This document shows positions 21,205 to 31,860 of a stretch of DNA of 64,000 bases, piece after piece. The notes below the pieces were generated by a model. The model did no database searches, was not told the DNA's origin, and saw nothing but the letters and a program-made list of their open reading frames with translations. The DNA comes from Atriophallophorus winterbourni (taxonomy: Eukaryota; Platyhelminthes; Trematoda; Plagiorchiida; Microphallidae), in contig JACCGJ010012808.1 of the NCBI GenBank assembly GCA_013407085.1, positions 54,536 to 118,535 of the forward strand, given 5' to 3'. Position 1 is the first letter of the stretch; each line of letters starts with the position of its first letter. Position numbers and translations under genes: made by a program.

Positions 21205-21507
21205 CAGGCCAGCCTACACGCAGTACCCAGAACGTAACGTAGTCCTCCCTATTCAGTTTCATTTACATGGCACTGTTATATGTGAGCTAGAAAGACCATT
21301 CGCAAGATAAATGAAAATTATAGGGAATCAGGATGAACACGCAAGCACAGTTTGAAAAAGAAACTCTCAGCAAACGTTTCTCGTTAGCAAAAACAAAAAG
21401 TAGAGCGAGATGTTATATTGTACCTCCGATTCCATGAGTAATAGAGATTTTACAATGGATTTATAGTACAAAAACCATGACAATGCAGAGATCAAAGTTT
21501 CGTCAAA
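21205..21507. other. Probable 3' UTR and flank of the TMEM86-like gene
   Basis: Non-coding stretch downstream, on the minus strand, of the TMEM86-like stop codon. No canonical AATAAA is obvious on the minus strand close to the stop. Confidence 0.35.
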
Positions 21508-22200
21508 CTAGTCTGAATGGGAGCCAGCTTTCAGTGAAAGTAATTTTCGGTCCACCACGGAAACTGTCAGACACATTTGAGCTGCGTAGTATGTCGGGAG
21601 AATAAGGAATTTGAGTTTGTTGTTTGCACCACCAATGAAAACTAATGAAAGTATTGAATCCGAAATTCCAAAAAGAGCAGCGCCCAAAGCGCGTGAAATT
21701 GATGTCCATGGAATCTTTGATTCGCCAGTGAGCAATTGCGCGATAGCTCGCCATATCATGAAGCTCAAAAGTAATCCATAAATTGCACCGATAACTTTGA
21801 AATCGCTGCTTATGTGAGAGGAACAATAGATCCAAACAAAAGCAATGATTGTTAAAACAAAAGGTAACACATGGAGAGCCAAAGGGCGCAATCCAAAGGC
21901 AGAAACATATAAAATATGAGCAATTGCAAAGCATACAACACCGATTTTGAAATAAATACCTGGGTACACGAGGAATGCATCGCCAATGCAAGAAAAAATC
22001 AAACCCAATAACACTTTTTGTGTGTATGATTTTTTATGTGGTGTTCGTAAACCGTACATGAAAACGAATCCAATTAAGCAAAGAATCGGGGCACATTTGA
22101 ACGCAAGGTAGCCAAGAGATACCTCAGGATCGGGGAATATAACATAGAACAGGGCCACCATTTTGAAAAACGGTACCAGTCGCGGTCCCAGACATTTGAT
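21508..22200 (-). CDS. TMEM86: TMEM86/YhhN-family lysoplasmalogenase, terminal exon
   Basis: The exon encodes about 230 residues ending at the stop at 21508-21510. Lysoplasmalogenases of this family are multi-pass ER membrane proteins that cleave the vinyl-ether bond of lysoplasmalogens. The exon starts GPRLVPFFKMV and continues with seven or so hydrophobic segments. Family-typical stretches include FKCAPILCLIG, FSCIGDAFLVYPG, AHILYVSAFG, WRAIAQL, LFGISDSILS and PTYYAAQMCL. Aspartates in GDAF and ISDSI match the conserved polar residues of the family. A splice acceptor TTTCTCTGCAG lies just upstream (AG at 22201-22202), and the segment after it matches the N-terminus of vertebrate TMEM86A (GPKLVPFFK). 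Only a short first exon is therefore missing; I could not place it. A downstream ATG at 22159-22161 exists but skips conserved residues. No stops or frameshifts are seen. Confidence 0.85.
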   Translation of the reverse strand: MKCLGPRLVPFFKMVALFYVIFPDPEVSLGYLAFKCAPILCLIGFVFMYGLRTPHKKSYTQKVLLGLIFSCIGDAFLVYPGIYFKIGVVCFAIAHILYVSAFGLRPLALHVLPFVLTIIAFVWIYCSSHISSDFKVIGAIYGLLLSFMIWRAIAQLLTGESKIPWTSISRALGAALFGISDSILSLVFIGGANNKLKFLILPTYYAAQMCLTVSVVDRKLLSLKAGSHSD

Positions 22201-22382
22201 CTGCAGAGAAATTAAGAATAAACATTGAAGTATGTCATAATAGTTGAACTCAATTTAAATATAAAAACGAAGATCATAACAGATAACAGAACATAACAGA
22301 TGTGTGGAAATACATTACAAATTCAGCTGTGATTGAGGTAATGAATACCAACAAAAATCGCACAAGATGAGTAGACTTTAGC

Positions 22383-22479
22383 TAAGGCCTGAGCAACCAG
22401 CCAGCATCTTAACCTACGTGTAGTCTATGACTGTGCGGCACTACGCCAGGATCAGGCTTGTGATTTCTTACATACATAG
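22383..22479 (+). repeat. SINE-like repeat, 3' half
   Basis: Copy of the family's last ~97 bp (AGGCCTGAGCAACCAG to a TTACATACATAG tail), upstream of the TMEM86-like exon and probably in its first intron. Confidence 0.75.
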
Positions 22480-22609
22480 CCATTACTACATCGAACAAGA
22501 TATACAACCGCATCCAAACTTCTGAAGGAAAATTAGCTTAAATTGAACATGAAAACTGACAATTCTTTTTGCGTGCATTATTTGCACGTTTATAGTAAAT
22601 GAATCTATT

Positions 22610-23040
22610 TGCAGACATTCTACCAGAACATTGGAAGAAAGCGATTTTGTACCCATTTCAAAAAAGGTGCACAAGCACGGATGTTAATGATCGTCCAATA
22701 AGCTTTACGCAAGACTTCCAAGAGGCTTATCACGGATAGGTTGTGTAGCCACCTAGAGTACAATTGAAAATTAAGCCTGGCTAAATATGGATTTCCGAAG
22801 CGAAGGTTGAGTCTCTCAAATCTGCTGTGCTTTTTAGACAGAGTACCTAAAAATATGATGAAGACCGCCGAGTAGTTTTTTTAACATAGACTTTGAAAAA
22901 GACTTTCGATTCTGTCAGTAGCAGTGTTCTAAGATTGAAGGTTGCGACCGAAAAGGTATCTGACTAGCATCACACCTGGCTAAACACTATTCTCCTAGAA
23001 AGTTATTTCCAGGTTTATGCGAATGATTCTACCTCCTACT
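22610..23040 (+). pseudogene. CR1-like RT fragment, heavily decayed
   Basis: Plus-strand matches to the start of a CR1/jockey RT: LPEHWKKAILYPF, then with many stops and frame changes RPIS, and IDFEK followed after a shift by FDSV. About 430 bp remain, without the GVPQGSVL or FADD blocks. Confidence 0.55.
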
Positions 23041-23066
23041 TCGCAACCAAAACCAGCCTGGGCAAT

Positions 23067-23155
23067 CTGTCTAGGCCTGGGCAACCTGACAGTATCTTAG
23101 CCCACGTGCAGTCTCTGAATGTGCGGCACTTTGCCTCGATCAGGCTTGTGCTTTC
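23067..23155 (+). repeat. SINE-like repeat, 3' half
   Basis: Last ~90 bp of the family (GGCCTGGGCAACCTGACAG to AGGCTTGTGCTTTC). A second partial GGCAATCTG start lies just upstream at 23056. Confidence 0.75.
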
Positions 23156-23177
23156 CAGCGGGATATTACATAATTAT

Positions 23178-23203
23178 GTAGTAGTAGTAGTAGTAGTAGT
23201 AAG
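23178..23203. repeat. (AGT)n trinucleotide repeat
   Basis: About eight AGT units just after a SINE-like copy. Confidence 0.9.
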
Positions 23204-24248
23204 CTGGTATTCATCGGCTATTCAGCATCTGAACTTCATTTTCTTGCTACATGTTCGCAGATGATTTCAAATTCACCGGATCCATATATGGTGATCTATT
23301 GAGATATTAATTGAATCTTAAAGTATAAAAAAGAGTGGGATTTTCCTCCGAACAATAGTAGTAGTAGGTGGTGTGTCGTATTGTGTTAGCGCGTGTTCAT
23401 CCCATCCAGGTGCCAGTGGTTCAATGATGGTGTAGTCCATACGCGATTCAGGTCTATCCAAGCAGATCCAACCCACTGTGCAAAGCATTCTGTGGTTATC
23501 TTCAAGCTTGTAAGCTTTTATAATGCAATAAGCCATTGTTCAATTGGTCATCTGTTGACTGTAGCAATTGAAAAAATTAAAGTGACTGACAATAATTTTC
23601 TACTAATTTTCAACTCTAATCAGGAGTTTGGGAAATTGGTTACGGTAGTCACAGATGCATTTAAATGGGTCGTGCAGCATGCTTCAAATGTGGAACAAGT
23701 CTGCATATTCTTTAGTCTTAAATCAAAAAATGGCAAACATATTTGATGAATCTGCGCTAATTGGTCTAAAGATTATCGATGGATCAACTGAACACAATAA
23801 AAAACATAGATTAACCCTTAACTGCCTGAATTATTTTACAAGCGTCACCTCACTTCCGAAGTTTGTTGACAACTGGCGCGCCGCATGGCTCAGCCGTCTC
23901 AAACGCGTATCAAGCGAGAGCAGAACGGGTGCCGAATCCGATACTCCCGGCATACGGAAGTGATCTGTCTAATTTATCCTATCATAAACCTTTAAATTTT
24001 GTGTACCGATTTTGACCCATTCGACCGTTAATGGTTAAGATCAGAATCGCGTTGTAGGTGAGAAAGGCATACAAATATTTAAAAGACCACTGGTAATAAG
24101 AAATCGAAGCTTCGGGAGAATTTAAACGCTTCAATAAAAAATCGCGACATTGCAGAATGATATTTCATGAGCAGGCCGATATTATTCAAATGATAGGATT
24201 TGAAGTAAATTTTCGAGTTTTGAAGTAGTAAAAACTTAAGGCGAACGT
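23204..24248. other. No identifiable gene
   Basis: Contains open frames of 72-117 codons on both strands, but none with a recognisable domain or consistent splice sites. I make no gene call. Confidence 0.45.
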
Positions 24249-24346
24249 CTTAGGCCCCAGCAACCTGACAGTAACTTAGCACACGTGCGGTCACTGACTG
24301 TGCGGCATTTTGCCTGGAACAAGCTTGTGCTTTCATACATACATAC
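24249..24346 (+). repeat. SINE-like repeat, 3' half
   Basis: Last ~98 bp of the family, ending CTTGTGCTTTCATACATACATAC. Confidence 0.78.
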
Positions 24347-24574
24347 AAGGCGAAATTGAACTATATAGCACGGCAAAAGATGTTTCACATATATAACTGA
24401 ATTGCACGGGTCACATGTTATTATGTTAGAGTAAAACAAATGGCATTGCAAAATACGAATCTACAAATAGGGTAAATTTTAGTTGTTCAAAAAACATACC
24501 ACAGTTAGCCGACTAATGTCCGGTTCAGAAACCATCGCGTAAAAGGGTTAGGAGGAATGTGAAATGCCCGCCTT

Positions 24575-24782
24575 AATTCAAGTTCAAGTTCAAGTTCAAG
24601 TTCAAGTTCAAGTTGCACAGGGCTGAAGGTGGCTAAAAGCCAATCACGCGCCCAGATTTTCTTCGACGGTATGCGGTTGAGCACCCGGCACTTCGATATC
24701 GAGTATACAGTTCGTAATTTTCACACGTTCTTGCTTCCGAATATCTGGAAAGTAAGGTAGGGTTTCTCTTCACCAGCACGGT
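24575..24782 (-). repeat. CR1 3' end with (TTCAAG)n tail
   Basis: A TTCAAG hexamer array (about 24579-24614) is followed by ~165 bp resembling the 3' end of the CR1 copy starting at 27235 (TTGCACAGG, GCCAATC, CCAGATTTT, GGTATGCG). This is an isolated 5'-truncated CR1 insertion on the minus strand. Confidence 0.65.
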
Positions 24783-24935
24783 GAGAGGTCAGCTATTCAG
24801 GAAACAATGCAATAATATGCGTGAACAATGTGTGGTGTATGAAATCACTAGCCTAGTTGAGGTAAAGTGAAACACAGTCATAGACTGCATGTGGGCTAAT
24901 TTACTGTCAGGTTGTCCAGGCCTAGACAGATATGA
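24783..24935 (-). repeat. SINE-like copy plus ~58-bp 3' flank shared with 25232
   Basis: The SINE-like part is 24841-24935 (minus). Its 3' flank, 24783-24840 (GTGAGAGGTCAGCTATTC to TGTGTGGTGTAT), recurs beside the SINE-like piece at 25232-25331. This is the likely source of the insertion there. Confidence 0.7.
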
Positions 24936-24959
24936 TAAAAATGTAAAAATACGTTTTTT

Positions 24960-27230
24960 TGTTTTTTTATAAAGTTTTTTATTAGACAATATGCGGAAAT
25001 ATGATAGACCATTTAACGTCTAATTCCCTTTTAAAGCTCAACACATTTGGGAGGCTTACTATACAATCTGGGAGCTTGTTCCAGAAGTTGACCACACGGT
25101 TGCTGAAAAAGTGCTCACGTGCCAGCAACCTGGGCCTACTCTTAAGAAGTTTCATGGAATTACCTCTTGTAGCTGCTTTAGGTGCAAGTTTAAGGATTTC
25201 AGTAATATTATCACCTGTAAGACCCTTTAGAAGGTGAGAGGTCAGCTATTCAGGAAACAATGCAATAATATGCGTGAACAATGTGTGGCGTATGAAATCA
25301 TTAGCCTAGTCGAGATGAAGTTAAACACAGTCACCCGTAAGACCATTTAGAATCTTGAAGGCTTCTATTAGGTCACAACGCAGCCGCCGTCTATTTATTG
25401 AGAACAAACCGACTTCCTTGAGTCTAGCCTCCTAGGTTTTAACTGTCTGACCCTCAACCATCCTAGTCGCAAGGCACTGGACCCTTTCCAGACATGCTAT
25501 ATCCTTTTTGAAGTACGGTGCCCGGGATTGAACGCAGTATTCCAAGTGAGGCCGCACGGCTACTTTTTATAAGGGAACGAAGATTGAAGGTTTTCGGCAA
25601 GATAACGCTGAGCGAAGTCTGAACAATTCTCTGCGAGCCTTGTTTGCAGCTTCGGCACATTGAGTAGCCCATTTAAAATCGCCTGTTATAGTAATGCCAA
25701 GATCCTTCACTTTCTGAGCAGTCGCTATTCTGATAGTTCCTTCACCAACTTCCAGTTGGGTTGTCGCTAAATCAGTCGTCAGAAGACAGCTCTGGCCCAA
25801 GTTCAGTGGCAAGTCCCAGGTCTTTGTCCACTCATTTACTTTTTTAAATCAGAGATAAGCGTATTGCTACTGTCAGTTCCTAGGATTTAACATTATCAGC
25901 AAACAGAAAGCAGCGTGAACTCAAGCACATAAATAAGAAAAAGGAAGGGACCAAGCACCGAGCCTTGAGGCACTCCACTGAGAATCAGTGATTCCTGCGA
26001 GCACTCCCCTGCAATTCTAACATAGTTAGTGCGATTAGTTAGGAAGCTGTCTAGCCATCGATGTAGGTCACATGTGACGCCGCACATACTTAGTTTGTGC
26101 AGAAGGTACCTATGGTTCACTGAGTCAAATGCCTTTTGAAAATCAAGATAGCAGACTCCGACTACTCTCCCTTCATCGAGGCGTAATGTCACTTCGTCAA
26201 GAAAGCTTAGAAGATTGGTTAGGCAGGACCTTCCTTTTCAGAATCCGTGCTGGGCATCGGATAGTAAGGTATAAGAAACCCAATGTTTACATACCTGGTG
26301 CCGAATTATTTTTTCCAAGCTCTTGCAAAGAATGCTTGTCAGGCTTTCTGGCCTGTAGTTGCGTACATCCGAAACGGCACCCTTTTGTATATGGCTATTA
26401 ACGCCGCTCGTTTCAAATCATCCGGTAGTATACCTTAAAGTAAAGTAGCTTCGAAAAGATTTCTGATTGCAAGGCTAACTATATTCGCGAGCGGTTGAAG
26501 AATAGCCGGATGAATACCGTCGGGGCCAGCTGACTTAGTTTTATCCAGCTGTGAGGAACTGTGGTGATCATTTCCTGATTAACCTCGACCGAGCTAAAAG
26601 GAGGTGCTCTGCACTCGTGTGTTTCTAAACAGTTACCTGGATCGCGCCGATAAACACTACAGAAGAATGAATGCAACGCATCGGCTTGTTCCGGTGCAGT
26701 CAAAGCCGTATTGCTATCGTCCATCACTAACGTACCTATTTCTTCTCTTAATGATCGCTTGGACTGAACATAGCCATAAAAAGCTTTCAAGTTAATGTTT
26801 GCTTTTTGGCTAGTCGGGATTCGAATTCCTTTTCAGCTTTTCTACGCAGCGCAACAGCTGAATTTCTGGTCTGAATGTACTGCAGTCTAGATGTGTGAGT
26901 TCCACAGATTTTGTGAGCTTTCCAGCTACGGTCACGACATCTAATAACCTTGCGAATAGACGCACTCCACCAGGGTGGTTTTCCTCGCGTTCTCATTGGT
27001 TGTAGGGAAGCGAAACTATCCTGTAGTTGTAAAAAGTGCCCTTTTATAATATTCCACCTGATTTCAACACTGGGTTCGAATTCGTCTGGTTCCCAACTTA
27101 GATTCATTGCTTGAGTTTGTAGTTGGACGATGTCCATTGGACCAAAGTTGCGGAACATCTTTACTTGGGGACTAGGATGCACTGAAGTCCAGTCAAGAAA
27201 AATTACAGCGTGGTGATCATTTTCGACTTC
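24960..27230 (-). pseudogene. CR1-clade LINE, 5'-truncated (CR1-i)
   Basis: Order on the minus strand: endonuclease-RT linker at 27182-26787 (PPWWSASIRKVIRCRDRSWK), a second linker segment at 26790-26479 (YGYVQSKRS, LVMDDSNTALT), RT at 26192-25900 (CYLDFQKAFDSVNH, LTNRTNYVRI, SGVPQGSVLGPFLFLIYV), then the thumb and C-terminal region (VKDLGITITGDFKWATQ, RRELFRLRSAL). The catalytic FADD position reads FADN after a frame change near 25900, so it is dead even apart from the stops. A 100-bp SINE-derived insertion sits at 25232-25331. Confidence 0.85.
25232..25331 (-). mobile_element. 100-bp SINE insertion carrying a transduced 3' flank
   Basis: Matches 24783-24880: a 5'-truncated SINE-like end (CACTGTG-type start on the minus strand) followed by the same ~58-bp non-SINE flank. 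It is bounded by 20-bp direct repeats at 25212-25231 and 25332-25351 that agree at 18 positions, and those repeats are CR1 sequence, so this is a target-site duplication. Confidence 0.8.
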
Positions 27231-27234
27231 ACGT

Positions 27235-28674
27235 TCAGTTTAAGTTCAGTTCATTTCAGTTTGCACAGGACTGTATGTGGCTAACGAGCCAATCGAGCCT
27301 CCAGATTTTTTTGGTGGTATGCGACAGAAGAGCGTCCACCATTTCAAACAATATATTCACAAATATCCTCTTGTATGAGAGTAATCTGGAATGCAACAGA
27401 AAAACTCCCCTCGCCGATAGGTGAGGAGAAACATTAGTGCGTTCCGAAGACAACATAAGGATCATACAAACTATACCCTTACGGATGAAAATCAGGAAAT
27501 AATGAAGGCCACACAGAGTCAAGTCCATTCTTGAAATCCCCTCCCGAAGTAGAACAAACAACTTCTTTAGGAAGTCGATTCCAGTAATTTACTACCCTTT
27601 CACTAAATAAGAACATACGAACATTGAACCTGACATGTCGCTTGGCCAGATTTAATGGGTGGCATCGAGTACCTACAATTGGCGCCAGAGCGTACAATTC
27701 ACTGGGATGAATAGTACTGAAACCTGACATGATTTTGAAGGTTTCAATCAGGTCCCCACGTAGCCGCCTCCTTTTTAATGAGAAGAGCTCTAGACTCAGC
27801 AATCGTTCCTCATACGACCTACCCGATTGCCCTACAATCATACGACTTGCTAGACGTTGAACACCTTTCAGCTTGGCAATATCTTTTTCCAAATAAGGTG
27901 ACCATACTTGAACGCAATACTCGAGATGTGGTCTCACGACCGCTTTGTACAATGGTGTGAAAACCACTGGGGACCCGCAGAATAAAACTGTTCGAAGGCG
28001 AAAAAGCCCTCTCCTAGCGCGTTTTGCAGCAGCTGCACGTTGATCAGCCCATTTAAAGTCCCCTGAAACTTCTTTACCTAAGTCCCGAACTTTCACACCC
28101 CATTTATCCCCAGTATACCATCTGGTCCATCAACATCTAGCTTCTTAATGGCTTCAGACAAGAGATACCTTTTAGTGAAGTTAACTGGTAGGTCCCATGT
28201 AGCAGACCACGTAATTACCTTTTCTATATCCTCAAGAAGATCCCGTTCATCCAGTGATGCAATAATCTTTACATCATCTGCAAAAATATAGCAGGGACAC
28301 TTAAGCAACGCTGCCAAATCATCGATGAAAATGAGAAAAAGTAGCGGTCAGAGAACGGAACCCTGTGGGACACTACTAACAACTTTCACTTTGGACGAAT
28401 ACATATTGCCTATTCTGAAACGAAAGAATCTATTGCTTGAGAAGCCCATTATCCATTTCTTTAGAAGACCATCGATAACTATATAATCAAGTTTGTCAGC
28501 AAGCAATCTGTGTTTTACCGAATCAAAGGCCTTGCAAAACTCCCAGTAAAAACTTCAACATGTTGGCCGTTATCTAGCCTCATGGTGACCTCGTTAAGAA
28601 AACATAAGAGGTTTGTTAGACAAGACTTCCCTTTGAGAAATCCGTGCTGAGCAGCGTTCAGCAAGAGTAATCAA
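27235..28674 (-). pseudogene. CR1-ii, RT core to 3' end
   Basis: Third segment of one split CR1 copy. RT continues from QHGFLKGKSCLTNLLCFL near 28640, through an eroded palm and YIFADDVKIIAS near 28290, where the FADD catalytic pair is preserved. It then runs to LGKEVSGDFKWADQ, RRGLFRLRT, YCVQVWSPYL, LASRMIVG and a C-terminal region ending at 27479. The 3' end lies at 27235 with a GTTCAGTTTAAGTTCAG-like tail on the plus strand. Several frameshifts and stops are present. Confidence 0.82.
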
Positions 28675-29206
28675 CTAGATGGCGACAGATCCTATCCCTA
28701 CTAAGCTTGTCATTGGTCTCGAAAATATGTCATTCGCCAGGCGACTCAGACAACTGGAAATGAGGACACTTGCACAAAAGAGAATGCGTGGTGATCTCAT
28801 CCTCGCATACAAAATACTAACTACTGTTTCCCACTCCCTGGATATATTATTACATCTTCGAACTTCCAGCAACAGTCGTGGCCATGGTTGCAATTTGGAA
28901 ATACCACATTCCAAACGGAACTGCCGCAGGTATTTTTATTCCGTACGTGTGTGCTTTGCTTGGAATTCCCTACCTTCCGATTTGGTAAGCTCAAACAGCT
29001 TATCTATATTCAAATCAAAACTTGACGATTATATGAGAGCTAAACCGAATTTTTCCCCAAACTATTAATAAGCTATCATTGTCCCATTGATTTTGATTTT
29101 ATTTATACTTATATATATACATTTGTACCTATATTTCCACCCTGTGGTTATTGTAAAGTTAATTGCTTTTTCAACCATAAATCTTGAATCTTGAATCTTG
29201 AATCTA
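28675..29206 (+). pseudogene. CR1 3'-terminal insertion (CR1-iii)
   Basis: Plus-strand C-terminus of a CR1 ORF2 (RRLRQLEMRTLAQKRMRGDL, CRRYFYSVRVCFAWNSLPSD, stop at 29066-29068), then a 3' UTR ending in three TTGAATC-type repeats. It interrupts the opposite-strand CR1-ii RT between the ILEKL and QHGFLKGK blocks. It belongs to the same subfamily as the copies at 37.2-42.3 and 51.5-52.8 kb. Confidence 0.8.
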
Positions 29207-29590
29207 ATAAGTTTTTCCAGGATTTTACATACGATGCTAGTAGGACTTACGGTCTGTACTTACAAACTGAGGATCGACTGCCACCTTTATGGATCGGGAT
29301 CAAATTAGCCAGCTTCCAAATACTCAGGATATATACATATTGCAAGGAAGCGTTAAAAATACGACCCACAGGATCTGCTACTATTTGCGCCAGGTTCTTT
29401 ATAATTTGATGGTAAATGTCGTCTGGGCCAGCAGATTTATGTGGGTTAGTTGCTGCAATAGCAAGTTTAACCTCATCATCAGTGAAAAATAACTCCTCAA
29501 GTGGAGTAACGATATCAGGCCGTTTGAAGACTGTAATAGTTTTGAATACTTGTAGCTCAGGTACCGGATTGTAGTTCATAGTTGTTCTCC
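29207..29590 (-). pseudogene. CR1-ii, RT N-terminal segment
   Basis: Second segment of the split CR1: EELFFTDDEVKLAIAATNPH, KSAGPDDIYHQIIKNL, WKLANLIPIHKGGSRS, then ILEKL where CR1-iii interrupts. Its upstream side meets the Penelope-like element. Confidence 0.78.
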
Positions 29591-31860
29591 GAGCTGGTAT
29601 GATTGATTGCGGACTTTTCGTCATCAAACTAGATGACATCATCAGCGAAACTTCTTTCGAAGTTACTGGGCGGTGGGCATCATTCGAATTTATCTGCTGC
29701 GTTTCAACTTCATATGCTGTAATTGGCTAAAATCCTTGATTGTATCCGTTAGCGTGTTCTCATTGGTCCCTAGATCTCATCCACTTGAATGTGTTCATTG
29801 ATTGATTGTGGTGTCGAATACCACGCTTCGAGGAACTCTCGAACATGACTGGTTCTGCCTTTGGCGATGATTTCTGTTCTTTCCCAATCGAATTCGTGAC
29901 CTTCTCGATCCATGTGTGCCGATATTACTGATTTGTGGTCGTGTCGTCGTGTAGCCAGTTTGTGTTCATGTATCCTTGTTTCCAGTCTTCTTCCAGTCTG
30001 TCCGTTATAATATTTCTCACAACCGGAACACGGGATTGTGTACATGACATTAGTTCTTTCTTCCTTAGCCAGCTTTTTTTTGACCTACACTAGTTTGCTT
30101 CTCAGTGTAGAAGCTGGCTTGTGTGCCACACTAATTCCGAGTGAACGTAGTATTCTTGCGATACTCTCCGAGATATGCTGTATATAGGGTAGTGTTAACC
30201 TTGCCATGTTCGTGTTGTTCTCATGCGATTGGGTTGTCGAGTCCATGTTGCGAATGATGAAGTCCTTTGGGTAACCATTCTTCCAGAAGAGTTTGAATAA
30301 ATATTTCTCCTCTTTTTTCTTGAGTTCGTCGGTACTGCAGTGTGTTTTGGCGCGGTTTAACAGTGTTCGGACACAGCTTCGCTTGTGGGTGGCCGGGTGC
30401 TTGCTTTTATAGTTCAAAATTTGATCCGTGTGTGTTCCTTCTTTATATATGCTTGTTTCTAGATTCCCTGTTTCTGTTCTTCGCAAGTTTACATCCAGAA
30501 ATGGTAGGCAGTTGTCACATTCTGTCTCCTTCGTTAATTGGATTCCATCAAAGACGCAATTAAGTAGACGGTGCGCATCATCCAAGTTTTTTTCTTTAAA
30601 ATCACGAACGTGTCATCGACATATCAGATCCAAAGTTTTGGTTGGATCAGAGGCAATGCGATACGTTCAAGTCTTTGCATTACGGCTTTTGCAAGCAATC
30701 CAGAGATTGGCGATCCCATTAGGGTTCCTTTCATTTGTTTCTACAAACGATTGTTGAATTTGAAATTCGTCTGCAAACACAACTCCAATAACTGCAGTAT
30801 ACTGTCCTTGGTCAGTCGGTTTCCATTGTGCTCTGTTCCGCGTTCGTCCAGCAGTTGTGATATGGTTTGCATCGCTGAGGTAGTGTCGATCGATGTAAAC
30901 AGCGCTGTCACATCAAAGGAAACCATGATTTCTACATCTTCTACATTGACGTCCTTCATTTTCTGTAAGAATTTAGTTGCGGAATCTATCGAATAATTAG
31001 ATCCTTAAATAAGGTAGAGTAAAGTTTTTCGTAGTTCTTTGCAAAGTTTATATGTCGGTGCTCCAGGCAGCGACACGATTGGGCGTAGTGGAATGCCTAT
31101 CTTGTGAATTTTCGGTAGTCCATAGAAGCGTGGTAAGCTTGAGCCTTCTGGTTTCATTCTAAAATGTTCGACAGCACTGAGTTGTCCCATGAACTGGAGT
31201 TTTTTCAGCGTAGCATTTATACTGTTTTCCAACTGATTGGTTTGGTCTTCGTTCATCTCTCGATATGTGGTGTTGTCTTGAAAACGTTGCTCAGCTTTGC
31301 GTATATAATCGTCTTTGTGCATAACCACCGTCACCCGTCATTTGTCTGCCGGTAATTTGACAATATTTCTATCTTTTTGTAAATTGTTCATTGCAGTAAT
31401 CTGGTTACGCGTCAGGACTTGGTGCTCTCTGTTTGCGATGAGTGCGGGTATTATTCTATGGCGAATATTTTCTTGGATTTCTTCTGGAATTGATTGTGTT
31501 TTTAGCATACTTTCAAGACAGGCGATAAATTCTGTGTGACAGGCATCCTTGCAGTTGAAGTTCAAACCGCGGCTAATCACGCGATTCTCATCTGCTGACA
31601 ATGTTCGGTTCGATAGATTCTTAACCCAGTTAGTCCTATGACTTTCACCCCGATTAGGGTTAATTAACCTCATTTTGCCGTCCAGGGCTTGACGTTTTTT
31701 GACCTTTGCGTTCTTTGTTGTTTGTTGTTGTTTGAAGACTGGCATGTTAGGCGGATCTATATGGCGATCAAGCCTCTGAACAAACTGGAAATGTTTGAGA
31801 AAGGCCGAAGCCTTTTGGAATCTGAAATTATTTGGGGTCCGTTTTCCTGCTGAAGTTTGC
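29591..31860 (-). pseudogene. Penelope-like element with RT and GIY-YIG endonuclease
   Basis: Penelope-like elements pair a telomerase-like RT with a C-terminal GIY-YIG nuclease. From the minus-strand start at about 31745: RNIVKLPADK, LPRFYGLPKIHK, PLRPIVSLPGAPTYK, MVSFDVTALFTSI, then MGSPISGLLA and the catalytic YVDDTF near 30615. The RT C-terminal region follows (CLPFLDVNLRR, ATHKRSCVRTLLNRA), then the nuclease at 30045-29770 (VMYTIPCSGCEKYYNGQTGR, RIHEHK). It is broken by a TGA at 31335-31337, a TAA at 31005-31007, a TAG at 30741-30743, a TGA just before YVDD, and a frameshift near 30600. Outer limits are approximate. It lies within an older CR1 on the same strand. Confidence 0.85.

Noticed and set aside
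24579..24614. TTCAAG hexamer array as telomeric or CRISPR-like repeat
   Set aside because: It is the tail of a CR1 3' end; other CR1 copies here end in related TTGAA-type repeats, and there are no spacers.
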